A stretch of 13,027 nucleotides of DNA, taken from JAPLGE01 sp964355545. GTDB lineage: Bacteria > Bipolaricaulota > Bipolaricaulia > UBA7950 > UBA9294. Position numbers and translations under genes: made by a program. The DNA lies in NCBI GenBank assembly GCA_964355545.1, contig CAYHEK010000044.1:1-13027 (forward strand). Direction: 5' to 3'. Shown piece after piece: positions 6,682 through 12,864 of this stretch (the stretch's first letter is position 1; every line of letters begins with the position of its first letter). The notes under the pieces are model-generated. The model was given only the letters and a program-made list of their open reading frames with translations, was not told the origin of the DNA and did not search any database.

Positions 6682-8430
6682 ATGAATGACCCGGCGCTGA
6701 TTCTCTATCTCGAAGACAACCCGCGCGACGCGAAACTGGTACGGGACAGACTACAGCAGACCCCTGGCTTGGCCTGCAAACTGCGGGTCGCGAGCAATCG
6801 CGCGGAATATGAGGCCGCGCTGGCCGAGGCACGCTTTGACCTGATCTTCTCGGACTACAGCTTGCCCAACTACGATGGCATGGCCGCCTTGGCGTTGGCT
6901 CGTGAGAAGCAGCCCGAAGTCCCATTCATCCTGATCTCCGGCGTGTTGGGCGAAGAGCAGGCGGTCGACTGCGTGCTCCGCGGCGCGACCGACTACGTGC
7001 TCAAGCAACGGCTCGACCGGTTGGTCCCTGCCGTGTTGCGGGCGTTGACCGAGGCCGAGGAGCATCAGAAACGCCGGGAGGCGGAGGAATCGCTGCGGGA
7101 AAGCGAGCGGGAACTGAAGGAAGCCCAGCGGCTGGGCCGGATCGGTCACTGGCAATTCGACGTGAAGGCACAGCGGATCCGCTGGTCGGACATGGTCTTC
7201 GCTATCTACAAGCGCGACCCGAAGCGCGGGCCGCCCACGGTGGAGGAGGAAGCAGCGTACTACTCCTCTCAAGATGCCGAGCGGCTGCGCGATTGCGCCA
7301 GGCGTGCCATTGAGGCGAGCGAGCCCTACGAGATCGAGGTGCGCGTGAACCTGCCGGAAGGAAGGATTGCGGATGTCGTTGCCATAGGGACACCCGTCAA
7401 GGATGCCCACGGGCGTGTCGTCAGCCTCATGGGAACAGTCCAAGACATCACCGAGCGCAAGCAGGCGCAGGACGCTCTGGAGGAAAGCGAGTTGAAGTAC
7501 CGTCAGGTGGTGGAGAACGCGAGCGAGGCGATCTTCGTGGCTCAACACAAGTCCATCCTATTCGCAAACCCGGCGACCTCTGCGCTGATCGGCTATTCGA
7601 GCGAGGAGCTCCTGGCCAGACCGTTCGTTGACTTCGTCCACCCGGACGATCGGGACATGGTTCTCGAGCGATACTATGTGTGGATGAAGGGCGAGGAATT
7701 GCCGCGGCTCTATGCCTTTCGGGTTGTCCGCAAAGACGGCAAGGTTAGGTGGGCGGAACTGAACACCGTCCTGATTGACTGGAAGGGAGAGCCAGCTACT
7801 CTGAATCTCGCGAGCGACATCACCGAGAGCAGGGAGGCCTCTGATCGGCTGAGGAGGTCCCTGGAGGGGACGATCCAGGCCCTTGCCCTGACCACGGAGA
7901 TGAGGGACCCCTACACCGCCGGGCATCAAGAGCGGGTGACCCGCTTGGCGTGCGCGATCGCGGGGAAGATGGGACTTAGCGAGGAGAGGGCGGAGAGCCT
8001 GCGCGTGGCCGGGCTCCTGCACGACGTGGGTAAGATCTCGATCCCCGCTGAGATCCTAAGCAAGCCGACCACCCTGACGCCCACCGAGTTCAGCCTCGTG
8101 AAGGCGCACCCCCAGACTGGCTACGAGATCCTCAAGGGGATCGACTTCCCCGGGCCGGTCGCTGAGATCGTCCTCGAGCACCACGAGCGCCTGGACGGGT
8201 GCGGCTATCCCCGGGGCCTGAAGGGCGAGGCGATCCTGCTTGAGGCGAAGATCCTCGCCGTGGCCGACGTCGTCGAGGCGATGGCCTCGCATCGCCCCTA
8301 CCGCCCTGCCCTTGGCATCGAGGTGGCCCTGGAAACGACCTCGAAGGAGAAGGGGACTCTCTATGACCCTGCGGTCGTCGAGGCCTGTATCCGGCTCTTC
8401 TCCGAGGGGAGGTTCGCATTCGAGAGGTAG
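6682..8430 (+). CDS. Response regulator with REC-PAS-PAS-HD-GYP, predicted c-di-GMP phosphodiesterase
   Basis: A 582-residue cytoplasmic regulator. The N-terminal receiver (about 5-122) has Glu11-Asp12, phospho-acceptor Asp58 (FSDYSLPNYDG) and Lys108. A short coiled coil (about 125-150) leads to PAS A (about 150-260, ending VQDITERKQ) and PAS B (about 268-385, ending ASDITES). The HD-GYP domain covers about 393-582: His415, HD dyad His447-Asp448 (LLHDVGKI), EHHERLDG and GCGYP (about 499-510). The metal and GYP residues are intact, so hydrolysis of cyclic di-GMP is expected, controlled by phosphorylation and perhaps PAS ligands. GAGGAGG precedes ATG 6682, 19 bp after the Rcp1 gene stop, so it is in the same operon. 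The HD-GYP tail is duplicated as a decayed inverted fragment at 2644-2823. Leucine codon use in the HD-GYP part is intermediate between the kinase/Rcp1 genes and the cyclase. Confidence 0.93.
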   Translation: MNDPALILYLEDNPRDAKLVRDRLQQTPGLACKLRVASNRAEYEAALAEARFDLIFSDYSLPNYDGMAALALAREKQPEVPFILISGVLGEEQAVDCVLRGATDYVLKQRLDRLVPAVLRALTEAEEHQKRREAEESLRESERELKEAQRLGRIGHWQFDVKAQRIRWSDMVFAIYKRDPKRGPPTVEEEAAYYSSQDAERLRDCARRAIEASEPYEIEVRVNLPEGRIADVVAIGTPVKDAHGRVVSLMGTVQDITERKQAQDALEESELKYRQVVENASEAIFVAQHKSILFANPATSALIGYSSEELLARPFVDFVHPDDRDMVLERYYVWMKGEELPRLYAFRVVRKDGKVRWAELNTVLIDWKGEPATLNLASDITESREASDRLRRSLEGTIQALALTTEMRDPYTAGHQERVTRLACAIAGKMGLSEERAESLRVAGLLHDVGKISIPAEILSKPTTLTPTEFSLVKAHPQTGYEILKGIDFPGPVAEIVLEHHERLDGCGYPRGLKGEAILLEAKILAVADVVEAMASHRPYRPALGIEVALETTSKEKGTLYDPAVVEACIRLFSEGRFAFER

Positions 8431-8506
8431 AGAAGGGAAGGCGATTCGAGATGGCTTGCCGGCCGTGGCTTGCCCTGGGCTCGCTCCCCAAGGAGGAGGC
8501 GGCTTC

Positions 8507-9859
8507 ATGACGCTCCGCGTGCGGACACTCCTCATCATTGGCGCGACAATCCTCGGCCTCGTCGTGGTCGTCTACCTTCTCTCACGGACCCTCCTCCTCG
8601 CGAGTGTTTCGAAGCTTGAGGAGCAGGTTGTTCGCCAGAACGTCGACCGGGCCGTGAGCGGGCTTTCGGTTGAGCTCGCACAGCTGGACAACATTGCCAA
8701 GGACTGGGCCATCCGGGACGAGACTTACAACTTCATCGTGGACCGGAATCCTGAGTACATGACGACAACCCTCGTGCCCAGTGCTCTTGCAGCCATCCAG
8801 GTGGACCTGATGCTCTTTGCGGACTACTCCGGCGAAATCGTCGTTACCGAGGCCGCTGACCGCATGACGGGGATGGACGTTCCGTTTCCCGAGAGCTTGC
8901 TTCGGGAAGTGGCGGCGAACCACCTTCTCATCCACCTCCCCGAGCTGGGAAGTCGGATCACGGGAATAGTCCTCCTTTCCGAGAGTCCCCTGCTCGTTGC
9001 CTCACGGCCGGTTCTGGGAAGCTCCGGTGAAGGTCCAGTCCGCGGGACGGTCCTTGTTGGCCGGTATCTGGACACCGCGGAAGTCGAGAAGCTGGCTGAG
9101 ATGGTGCACCTCACCCTCGCCGTGCGTCCACTCGCGGAAAGTAGGGCGCCCCCTGGGTTTGAGGGGGCACATTCCGCGTCGGGCGGCCCCCCGATCCTTG
9201 TGCGACCCGCAAACGAGAAGTCCACCCGCGGATACGCTCTGCTATCGGACATCTATGGGAAGCCCGCGCTGACGCTCGAAATCGAGATGCCACGAGAGAT
9301 CTACGCTCAGGGACGCGCGACGGTTGTCTACGTCGTTATCTGGCTTGTGGTGGTGAGCCTCGTCTTCGGCGGAGTATTCCTCCTCCTGTTGGAGCGGCAA
9401 GTCCTGTCGCGCCTCGCCGGCCTCGGCGCCGCCGTGCGCGAGGTGGCCGCGTCGCGCGACCTCAAAAGGCGCGTTTCGGTCTCGGGCCGGGACGAGATAG
9501 TGGCCTTGGCAAGCGAGATCAATGGAATGCTCGGCCGCCTGGAGGAGTCGCAGGAGAAGCTGCGGGCAAGCGAGGAAGAGTACCGCTCCCTGTTCGAACA
9601 GTCACGGGACGCGATCTACATCACGACGCGGGAGGGGAGGTTCATCGACATCAACCAGGCCGCACTCGAGCTCCTCGGCTACACGAAAGAAGAGATCCTC
9701 GATGCAAACGCCCGCGACCTCTACGTCGACCCAAGCGACCGGGAGGTGTTCCAAAGAGAGGTCGAGAAGGCCGGGTTTGTGATCGAGCACCCCCTGAAGC
9801 TGCACCGGAAGGACGGACGAGAGATCGACTGTCTCCTCACCGTCACCGTGCGCCGGGGA
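8507..9859 (+). CDS. CHASE4-HAMP-PAS part of a diguanylate cyclase (interrupted by assembly gap)
   Basis: The N-terminal 451 residues of a membrane sensor protein. TM1 is at about 8-30. A periplasmic CHASE4 domain follows (about 40-265), with the family signature DWAIRDETYNFIVD at about 66-79. TM2 is at about 271-294. A HAMP linker (about 296-348) ends in the helix leading into a PAS domain (about 355 to the gap; YRSLFEQSRDAI and INQAALELLGYTKEE visible). The reading frame enters the 100-N gap just before the usual PAS end. It almost certainly continues into the GGDEF domain at 9960-10512. ATG 8507 is preceded by AGGAGGAGG. A longer upstream frame overlaps the HD-GYP gene and is not real. It lies 76 bp after the HD-GYP stop and may share its transcript. 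Leucine codons are mainly CTC. Confidence 0.9.
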
Positions 9860-9959
9860 NNNNNNNNNNNNNNNNNNNNNNNNNNNNNNNNNNNNNNNNN
9901 NNNNNNNNNNNNNNNNNNNNNNNNNNNNNNNNNNNNNNNNNNNNNNNNNNNNNNNNNNN
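9860..9959. other. Assembly gap of 100 Ns
   Basis: Exactly 100 unknown bases, the conventional placeholder for a gap of unknown length. The frame before the gap and the frame after it differ at this nominal length, which carries no biological meaning. PAS proteins of this type usually need about 10-20 residues between the last visible residues (LLTVTVRRG) and DITEQKK, so the true gap may be only about 30-60 bp. Confidence 0.97.
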
Positions 9960-10512
9960 GGACATCACCGAGCAGAAGAAGACCGCCGCCAGGCTGACCC
10001 ACCTTGCCACTCACGATGCCCTCACCGACCTTTCGAACCGTGTGGCGTTCGATGAGCGTCTCCTCCTCGAGCTCGCCCACGCCGGGCGCGACGAGAAGAG
10101 ACTCGCGGTGATGGTCCTCGACCTCGACCGCTTCAAAGACGTGAACGATACGTTCGGACACACGGTCGGGGATCGCCTCCTCCAGGCAGTCGGTGAGCGG
10201 CTGAAGGCGAGCCTGCGCTCAAGCGACACCGTCGCCCGTCTCGGCGGCGACGAGTTCCTCGTCCTCCTCCCCAAGATCGCGCGTCCTGAAGACGCGCTCG
10301 GGACGGCGGAAAAGATCCTCGACGCCGTGCGCCGGCCCCTCGCGGTGGATGGCCAGGAGCTGCGGGTCACGACGAGCATTGGGGTTGCCCTCTACCCCGA
10401 CGACGGAGAGGAGAGCGAGACCCTGGTGAAGAACGCGGACATCGCCATGTACCGCGCCAAGGAGAAAGGGCGGAACAACTACGAGCGCTACACCCCCAAG
10501 GCCGAGGGATGA
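9960..10512 (+). CDS. GGDEF domain, C-terminal part of the CHASE4 diguanylate cyclase
   Basis: This frame is open from the gap (first codon at 9961) and gives 183 residues. It starts with the PAS-terminal DITEQKK, followed by a linker helix, THDALTDLSNR, the metal-binding LDLDRFKDVND, the active-site GGDEF (10243-10257) and the closing IAMYRAKEKGRNNYERY. The product-binding inhibitory site is also intact: RSSD (10216-10227) sits five residues before GGDEF. The protein should therefore make cyclic di-GMP from two GTP and be feedback inhibited. There is no EAL domain. A start at 10042 within this part would cut off the beginning of the GGDEF domain and is not credible. Leucine codons are strongly CTC (18 CTC, 5 CTG, 2 CTT). 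It belongs with the CHASE4-HAMP-PAS part before the gap. Confidence 0.93.
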
Positions 10513-10515
10513 AGA

Positions 10516-10548
10516 CAGAGGGCTTGCCGGCCACTTCGACGCCCTCTG
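10516..10548 (+). terminator. Possible transcription terminator hairpin after the cyclase gene
   Basis: CAGAGGGC (10516-10523) can pair perfectly with GCCCTCTG (10541-10548) across a 17-base loop, three bases after the cyclase stop codon. The loop contains the palindrome GCCGGC. There is no following T-run, so intrinsic termination is uncertain. The position is right for the end of the operon. Confidence 0.35.
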
Positions 10549-10650
10549 CTCGAAGATCAAGATCGGCTTGTGCTCTCAGCACCCCTAAAGGGATTAGACC
10601 TTTCCGTGACGGCATCGCGGAAAATGCCTTGCACTGCTGAGTACGTCTCG

Positions 10651-10767
10651 CTACTGCCACTGAATGGCAATGGTCTCCTGGGAGAAGAGGTGCACGCCGC
10701 CCCGGAGGGGGAGTGGGTCGACGAGGAGTAGTACTGCGGCGAGGAGGAGGACGATCCCAACGCTGAA
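10651..10767 (-). pseudogene. Possible remnant of a membrane protein C-terminus
   Basis: The minus-strand frame reads FSVGIVLLLAAVLLLVDPLP and continues RGGVHLFSQETIAIQWQ to a TAG at 10653-10651. It looks like one membrane helix plus a short tail. A TAG at 10770-10768 interrupts the same frame just upstream, and the sequence before it (AGGFA) would join smoothly. There is no start codon with a ribosome binding site. GC-rich DNA can give such stretches by chance. Confidence 0.22.
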
Positions 10768-10818
10768 CTAGGCGAATCCGCCCGCGAGGGTGCAATCCTC
10801 ACGGCTCCGAGCCGGCTT

Positions 10819-10872
10819 GTGGAGCCTGGGGGACCGATCCTGGAACGCGTGTGACCGTTATTGCGTGGTGAC
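10819..10872 (+). repeat. Dispersed repeat, copy A
   Basis: A 54-bp element beginning GTGGAGCCTGGGGGACCGAT. It aligns along its length with copy C at 12962-13014, sharing GTGGAGCCT, GGGACCGATC, GTG-CCGT and a terminal GTG(G)TGAC/GTGGGTGAC. Copies A and C have the same orientation and flank the HicA-HicB-HTH-DUF3024 gene group. I do not recognise the element. Confidence 0.55.
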
Positions 10873-11088
10873 ATGTGTCTGCCTGGTCGAGCCAGATCAT
10901 CCCAGTCGTGGAACGCAGGGGCCTCTGTGTCTGCGAATCCGCTGGTCTGTTCAGACTACTACAAGCTCTGGTGCTGAACCAGGTTCCGGGCGCGCGAGAT
11001 GCTCTAAGTGCAGGCGAGGGCGGCCGGCGGCTTCGTTGGCATTAGATGACGAGAAGGGTCAGACGTACTACCCGCTCAGCTGGCGGAG

Positions 11089-11436
11089 TCACCCGAAGAA
11101 GCAGCCGTATCTGTCCTGATCCACGAGGACGACGAAGTCCTCCAGCCGATGCACCTCCGGCTGTGGATCGTAGCGATGCCACCTGAGATCTCGTCGTTTC
11201 CAGAACACCCGCCAAGCGCCCCGCGATCGGATGTAGGTCGCTTTCGCCACCCTGAGCTCGAGGATCTCGTGAGGGTTGTCCCAAGCAGGACGGATCTCGA
11301 AGATCTCCACGCTTTGGTCCTTGAGCCGATAGCCCAAGTCGAGCTCGTGGCGAATGTGCAGGGGAGGTCGGCGCCTCTCTACGAACCCCCGGACGATCCG
11401 TTCGCATTCCCTCGCTTCGGATTCTCTGAATGCCAT
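11089..11436 (-). CDS. DUF3024 family protein
   Basis: A 115-residue soluble protein matching what I know of the uncharacterised DUF3024 family. Diagnostic stretches are QSVEIFEIRPAWDNP (about 41-55), then an AK-TYI segment (64-69), WRVFWKRRDLRWHRY (about 75-89) and the C-terminal VDQDRYGCFFG (105-115). The many conserved aromatic and basic residues suggest nucleic acid or small-ligand binding, but no activity is established. Start ATG 11436 gives the family's usual N-terminus (MAF-E-E). The region upstream has no strong ribosome binding site. It lies 101 bp downstream of the helix-turn-helix gene on the same strand and may be co-transcribed with it. A different minus-strand frame over the same DNA (11042-11476) is a shadow. 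Confidence 0.8.
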   Translation of the reverse strand: MAFRESEARECERIVRGFVERRRPPLHIRHELDLGYRLKDQSVEIFEIRPAWDNPHEILELRVAKATYIRSRGAWRVFWKRRDLRWHRYDPQPEVHRLEDFVVLVDQDRYGCFFG

Positions 11437-11537
11437 GCTCTAAGGGTTCCGGCTGTCGGAGTTCGCTTCCCGCCAATGAGCCGCGAGCCGCTCTCCCGCA
11501 TCAGCCTGCAAGGACCTCTCCTCAAATCTTGCCGTCA

Positions 11538-11945
11538 TCATGACCGCAGCCCGATGCGTGTCGCGAGTCCCGGATTGGCCTTCTTCCACCGGCTAAACCA
11601 TGGCTTCAGTCTCAGGTGGTCGATGTATGCTGCGAGGACGTCCGGCACGATGCTGCCGACCCGTCCTGCCTCGATGTCGCGCAATCGATACTGGGCGACC
11701 TTGAGCAGCCCCGCCGCGGTCTTGATGTCCAACCCGTTGGCCATTCGCCGCTCGGCAACCTGGCGGGCGACTGCCAGGAAACGCAGACCCTCCTCCGGAT
11801 CGATTCCGGAGAATCGAAGGCGGTCCATTGTCGGTTGACCAAGTGCATCCTCGATGCGCTCTGCCAGAGCTTGGACTTCGTCCTCCGACAGGATTCTCCG
11901 GTAGCTTGACCTCCGACCCTCTTCGGAAAGCCGTTCTTTGCTCAT
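11538..11945 (-). CDS. Xre-like helix-turn-helix protein
   Basis: A 135-residue predicted DNA-binding protein. The N-terminal half (about 1-70) is charged and probably helical. The helix-turn-helix is at about 73-93 (DIKTAAGLLKVAQYRLRDIE), followed by VPDVLAAYIDHL and the aromatic segment KPWFSRWKKANPGLATR (about 114-130). The AA-LLKV-QYRLRDIE pattern resembles the Cro/Xre fold, with the recognition helix around YRLRDIE. GGAGG sits just ahead of ATG 11945, with tight spacing. It lies 74 bp downstream of hicB and 101 bp upstream of the DUF3024 gene, all on one strand. It could be an antitoxin-type regulator for either neighbour or an independent repressor. The partner is unknown. Confidence 0.75.
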   Translation of the reverse strand: MSKERLSEEGRRSSYRRILSEDEVQALAERIEDALGQPTMDRLRFSGIDPEEGLRFLAVARQVAERRMANGLDIKTAAGLLKVAQYRLRDIEAGRVGSIVPDVLAAYIDHLRLKPWFSRWKKANPGLATRIGLRS

Positions 11946-12019
11946 TGCCTCCGGCGCTTCTCAGCGCGGCCTTTCTGAGTCGTGCCCGATGCAGTTGCTG
12001 TGCCCCGGCGTTCGTCCGA

Positions 12020-12232
12020 TCAGGCGTAGGTCAAACGGCCCCTCGGTTGTGGCACAGCTCGCCCCAGCTCCCTCGCCGCGTCGATCCACTCGCGGATGAT
12101 CTGCTCGGCATTCGAGAGGGCCTCATGGTACGTCTCACCGTCAGCCATGCAGCCGGGGAGCTCGGGGACCTCAGCGACGTAGGCATCGTCCTCTTCACTC
12201 CAGAAGATGATGATCTCGTACTTCGAATCCAT
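12020..12232 (-). CDS. hicB: HicB-type antitoxin
   Basis: A 70-residue protein with the HicB partial RNase-H-like fold. Visible features are YEIIIFWSEEDDAYVAEVPE (about 5-24), ELPGCMADGETYHEALSNAE (about 24-43), IREWIDAARELGR and the C-terminal PQPRGRLTYA. Antitoxins of this type bind and neutralise the HicA mRNA interferase. It is the short form, with no C-terminal helix-turn-helix or ribbon-helix-helix domain. Self-repression, if any, may therefore need another DNA-binding protein. I chose ATG 12232 because GGGGGAG is well spaced before it. GTG 12238 would add two residues and overlap the hicA stop as GTGA. Either way it is translationally coupled to hicA, toxin first. Confidence 0.88.
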   Translation of the reverse strand: MDSKYEIIIFWSEEDDAYVAEVPELPGCMADGETYHEALSNAEQIIREWIDAARELGRAVPQPRGRLTYA

Positions 12233-12234
12233 GC

Positions 12235-12489
12235 TCACTCCCCCAGTCTCAGATTGTACTTCAGGATCACTCCACGTACCTGCCTGACCTGATACGGTTT
12301 GCCCATGCCGTTCTTCGACTGCAGATTGAGGATCTCTTCTACCTCACCCAGGGTGAAGATGTGGTGGTCGCCTCTGATGCGTTCCTTGAACCCAAGCCGC
12401 TTGAGAAGCGCACACAGTCCGTCGAATGGGACGTTCGCGTCCGAGCGACGAAGCAGGATGTGGTCATACAGCTTCTCGTGCTCCCCCAT
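12235..12489 (-). CDS. hicA: HicA-type toxin (mRNA interferase)
   Basis: An 84-residue protein of the HicA family, small double-stranded-RNA-binding-fold toxins that cleave mRNA and block translation. Features seen are SDANVPFDGLCALLKRLGF (about 16-34), the catalytic-histidine segment IRGDHHIFT (about 38-46, with His42-His43), then EEILNLQ and KPYQVRQVRGVILKYNL (about 64-80). It is longer than the compact E. coli HicA (about 58 residues) but fits the longer subgroup that precedes short HicB proteins. I chose ATG 12489 because the family N-terminus begins there. An in-frame ATG at 12537 adds 16 unrelated residues. No clear ribosome binding site is seen. A palindrome sits immediately upstream. 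The catalytic histidine is intact, so the toxin is probably functional. Confidence 0.85.
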   Translation of the reverse strand: MGEHEKLYDHILLRRSDANVPFDGLCALLKRLGFKERIRGDHHIFTLGEVEEILNLQSKNGMGKPYQVRQVRGVILKYNLRLGE

Positions 12490-12490
12490 G

Positions 12491-12509
12491 GTCGGAGGAT
12501 ACCACCGAC
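12491..12509. promoter_or_regulatory. Candidate operator at the hicA start
   Basis: GTCGGAGG (12491-12498) and CCACCGAC (12502-12509) form an imperfect inverted repeat with a 3-bp spacer, seven of eight positions paired. It abuts the hicA start codon and contains a TATCCT hexamer on the minus strand that could be a -10 box. This is a plausible site for autoregulation of the toxin-antitoxin operon. Confidence 0.4.
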
Positions 12510-12830
12510 GGCCGGCTTCCGTCCATTGTGATTCCATGGCCGGATGTCGGGAATGGTGGGCCGTCGAGGTCGTGCCGAAGGCGGGCGCAGTACGCCGGAT
12601 GCGCGGAGTACTCCGAACTCACAGGGGAGATCCAACACGCCGGGATCGTGACAAGGACAAGTCAAGCGGTCGCCACCCACGTGTTTTTCATGTTCCTTCC
12701 CTCGGGAGTGAACAGCAGGAGTGCACTGGCCTGGTGAAGTCGCGAGATGGAAAGCGAGAGGCAGAAGGGTTCCGCAAGCGAGCCGTGGGCGCAACACAGG
12801 CGCACTCCTCTAGCTGGTATGCGTACGGCA
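12510..12830. other. Intergenic stretch, nothing recognised
   Basis: About 320 bp upstream of hicA. Short open frames exist on both strands (for example a minus-strand frame ending near 12662), but their translations are compositionally odd, have no ribosome binding sites and show no motif I recognise. It may be decayed coding sequence. Confidence 0.4.
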
Positions 12831-12833
12831 GTT

Positions 12834-12853
12834 GAGAGCCTAGGGACCGATCC
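12834..12853 (+). repeat. Dispersed repeat, copy B (core only)
   Basis: GAGAGCCTAGGGACCGATCC matches the core of copies A and C (GAGCCT-N-GGGACCGATC) with one base deleted. The similarity ends after the core. It lies in the same orientation about 129 bp before copy C. Confidence 0.4.
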
Positions 12854-12864
12854 GAGAACCTCCA

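Larger units (their letters stand above)
10549..11088. other. Intergenic stretch without a convincing intact gene
   Basis: About 540 bp. It holds a possible degraded membrane-protein tail (10651-10767, minus strand), one copy of a dispersed repeat (10819-10872) and a hairpin. The hairpin is TTTCCGTGA (10601-10609) pairing with TCGCGGAAA (10615-10623), 9 bp with one G-T pair and a 5-base loop, without a T-run. Open frames across it are shadows with biased low-complexity translations. Confidence 0.5.

Noticed and set aside
8240..8506. N-terminal extension of the CHASE4 protein overlapping the HD-GYP gene
   Set aside because: The extension is Arg/Pro/Ser-rich shadow sequence. The ATG at 8507 has a strong binding site and starts directly before TM1.
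9860..9959. Frameshift in the cyclase gene
   Set aside because: The frame change depends entirely on a placeholder of 100 Ns and is not evidence of mutation.
10819..10872. Antisense tRNA: GTGGAGCCT followed by GGGAC looks like the complement of a tRNA 3' end
   Set aside because: The expected T-loop complement (GAA within ACTCGAA) is absent, giving ACCGATC instead. No anticodon or D arm can be folded in this or the other copies.
11149..11838. Plus-strand open frame of 229 codons across the DUF3024 and HTH genes
   Set aside because: The minus-strand frames match recognisable families over their full length. The plus-strand translation has no motifs or ribosome binding site.
12299..12835. Plus-strand open frame of 178 codons across hicA
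   Set aside because: It is antisense to a clear HicA gene, compositionally odd and without supporting signals.
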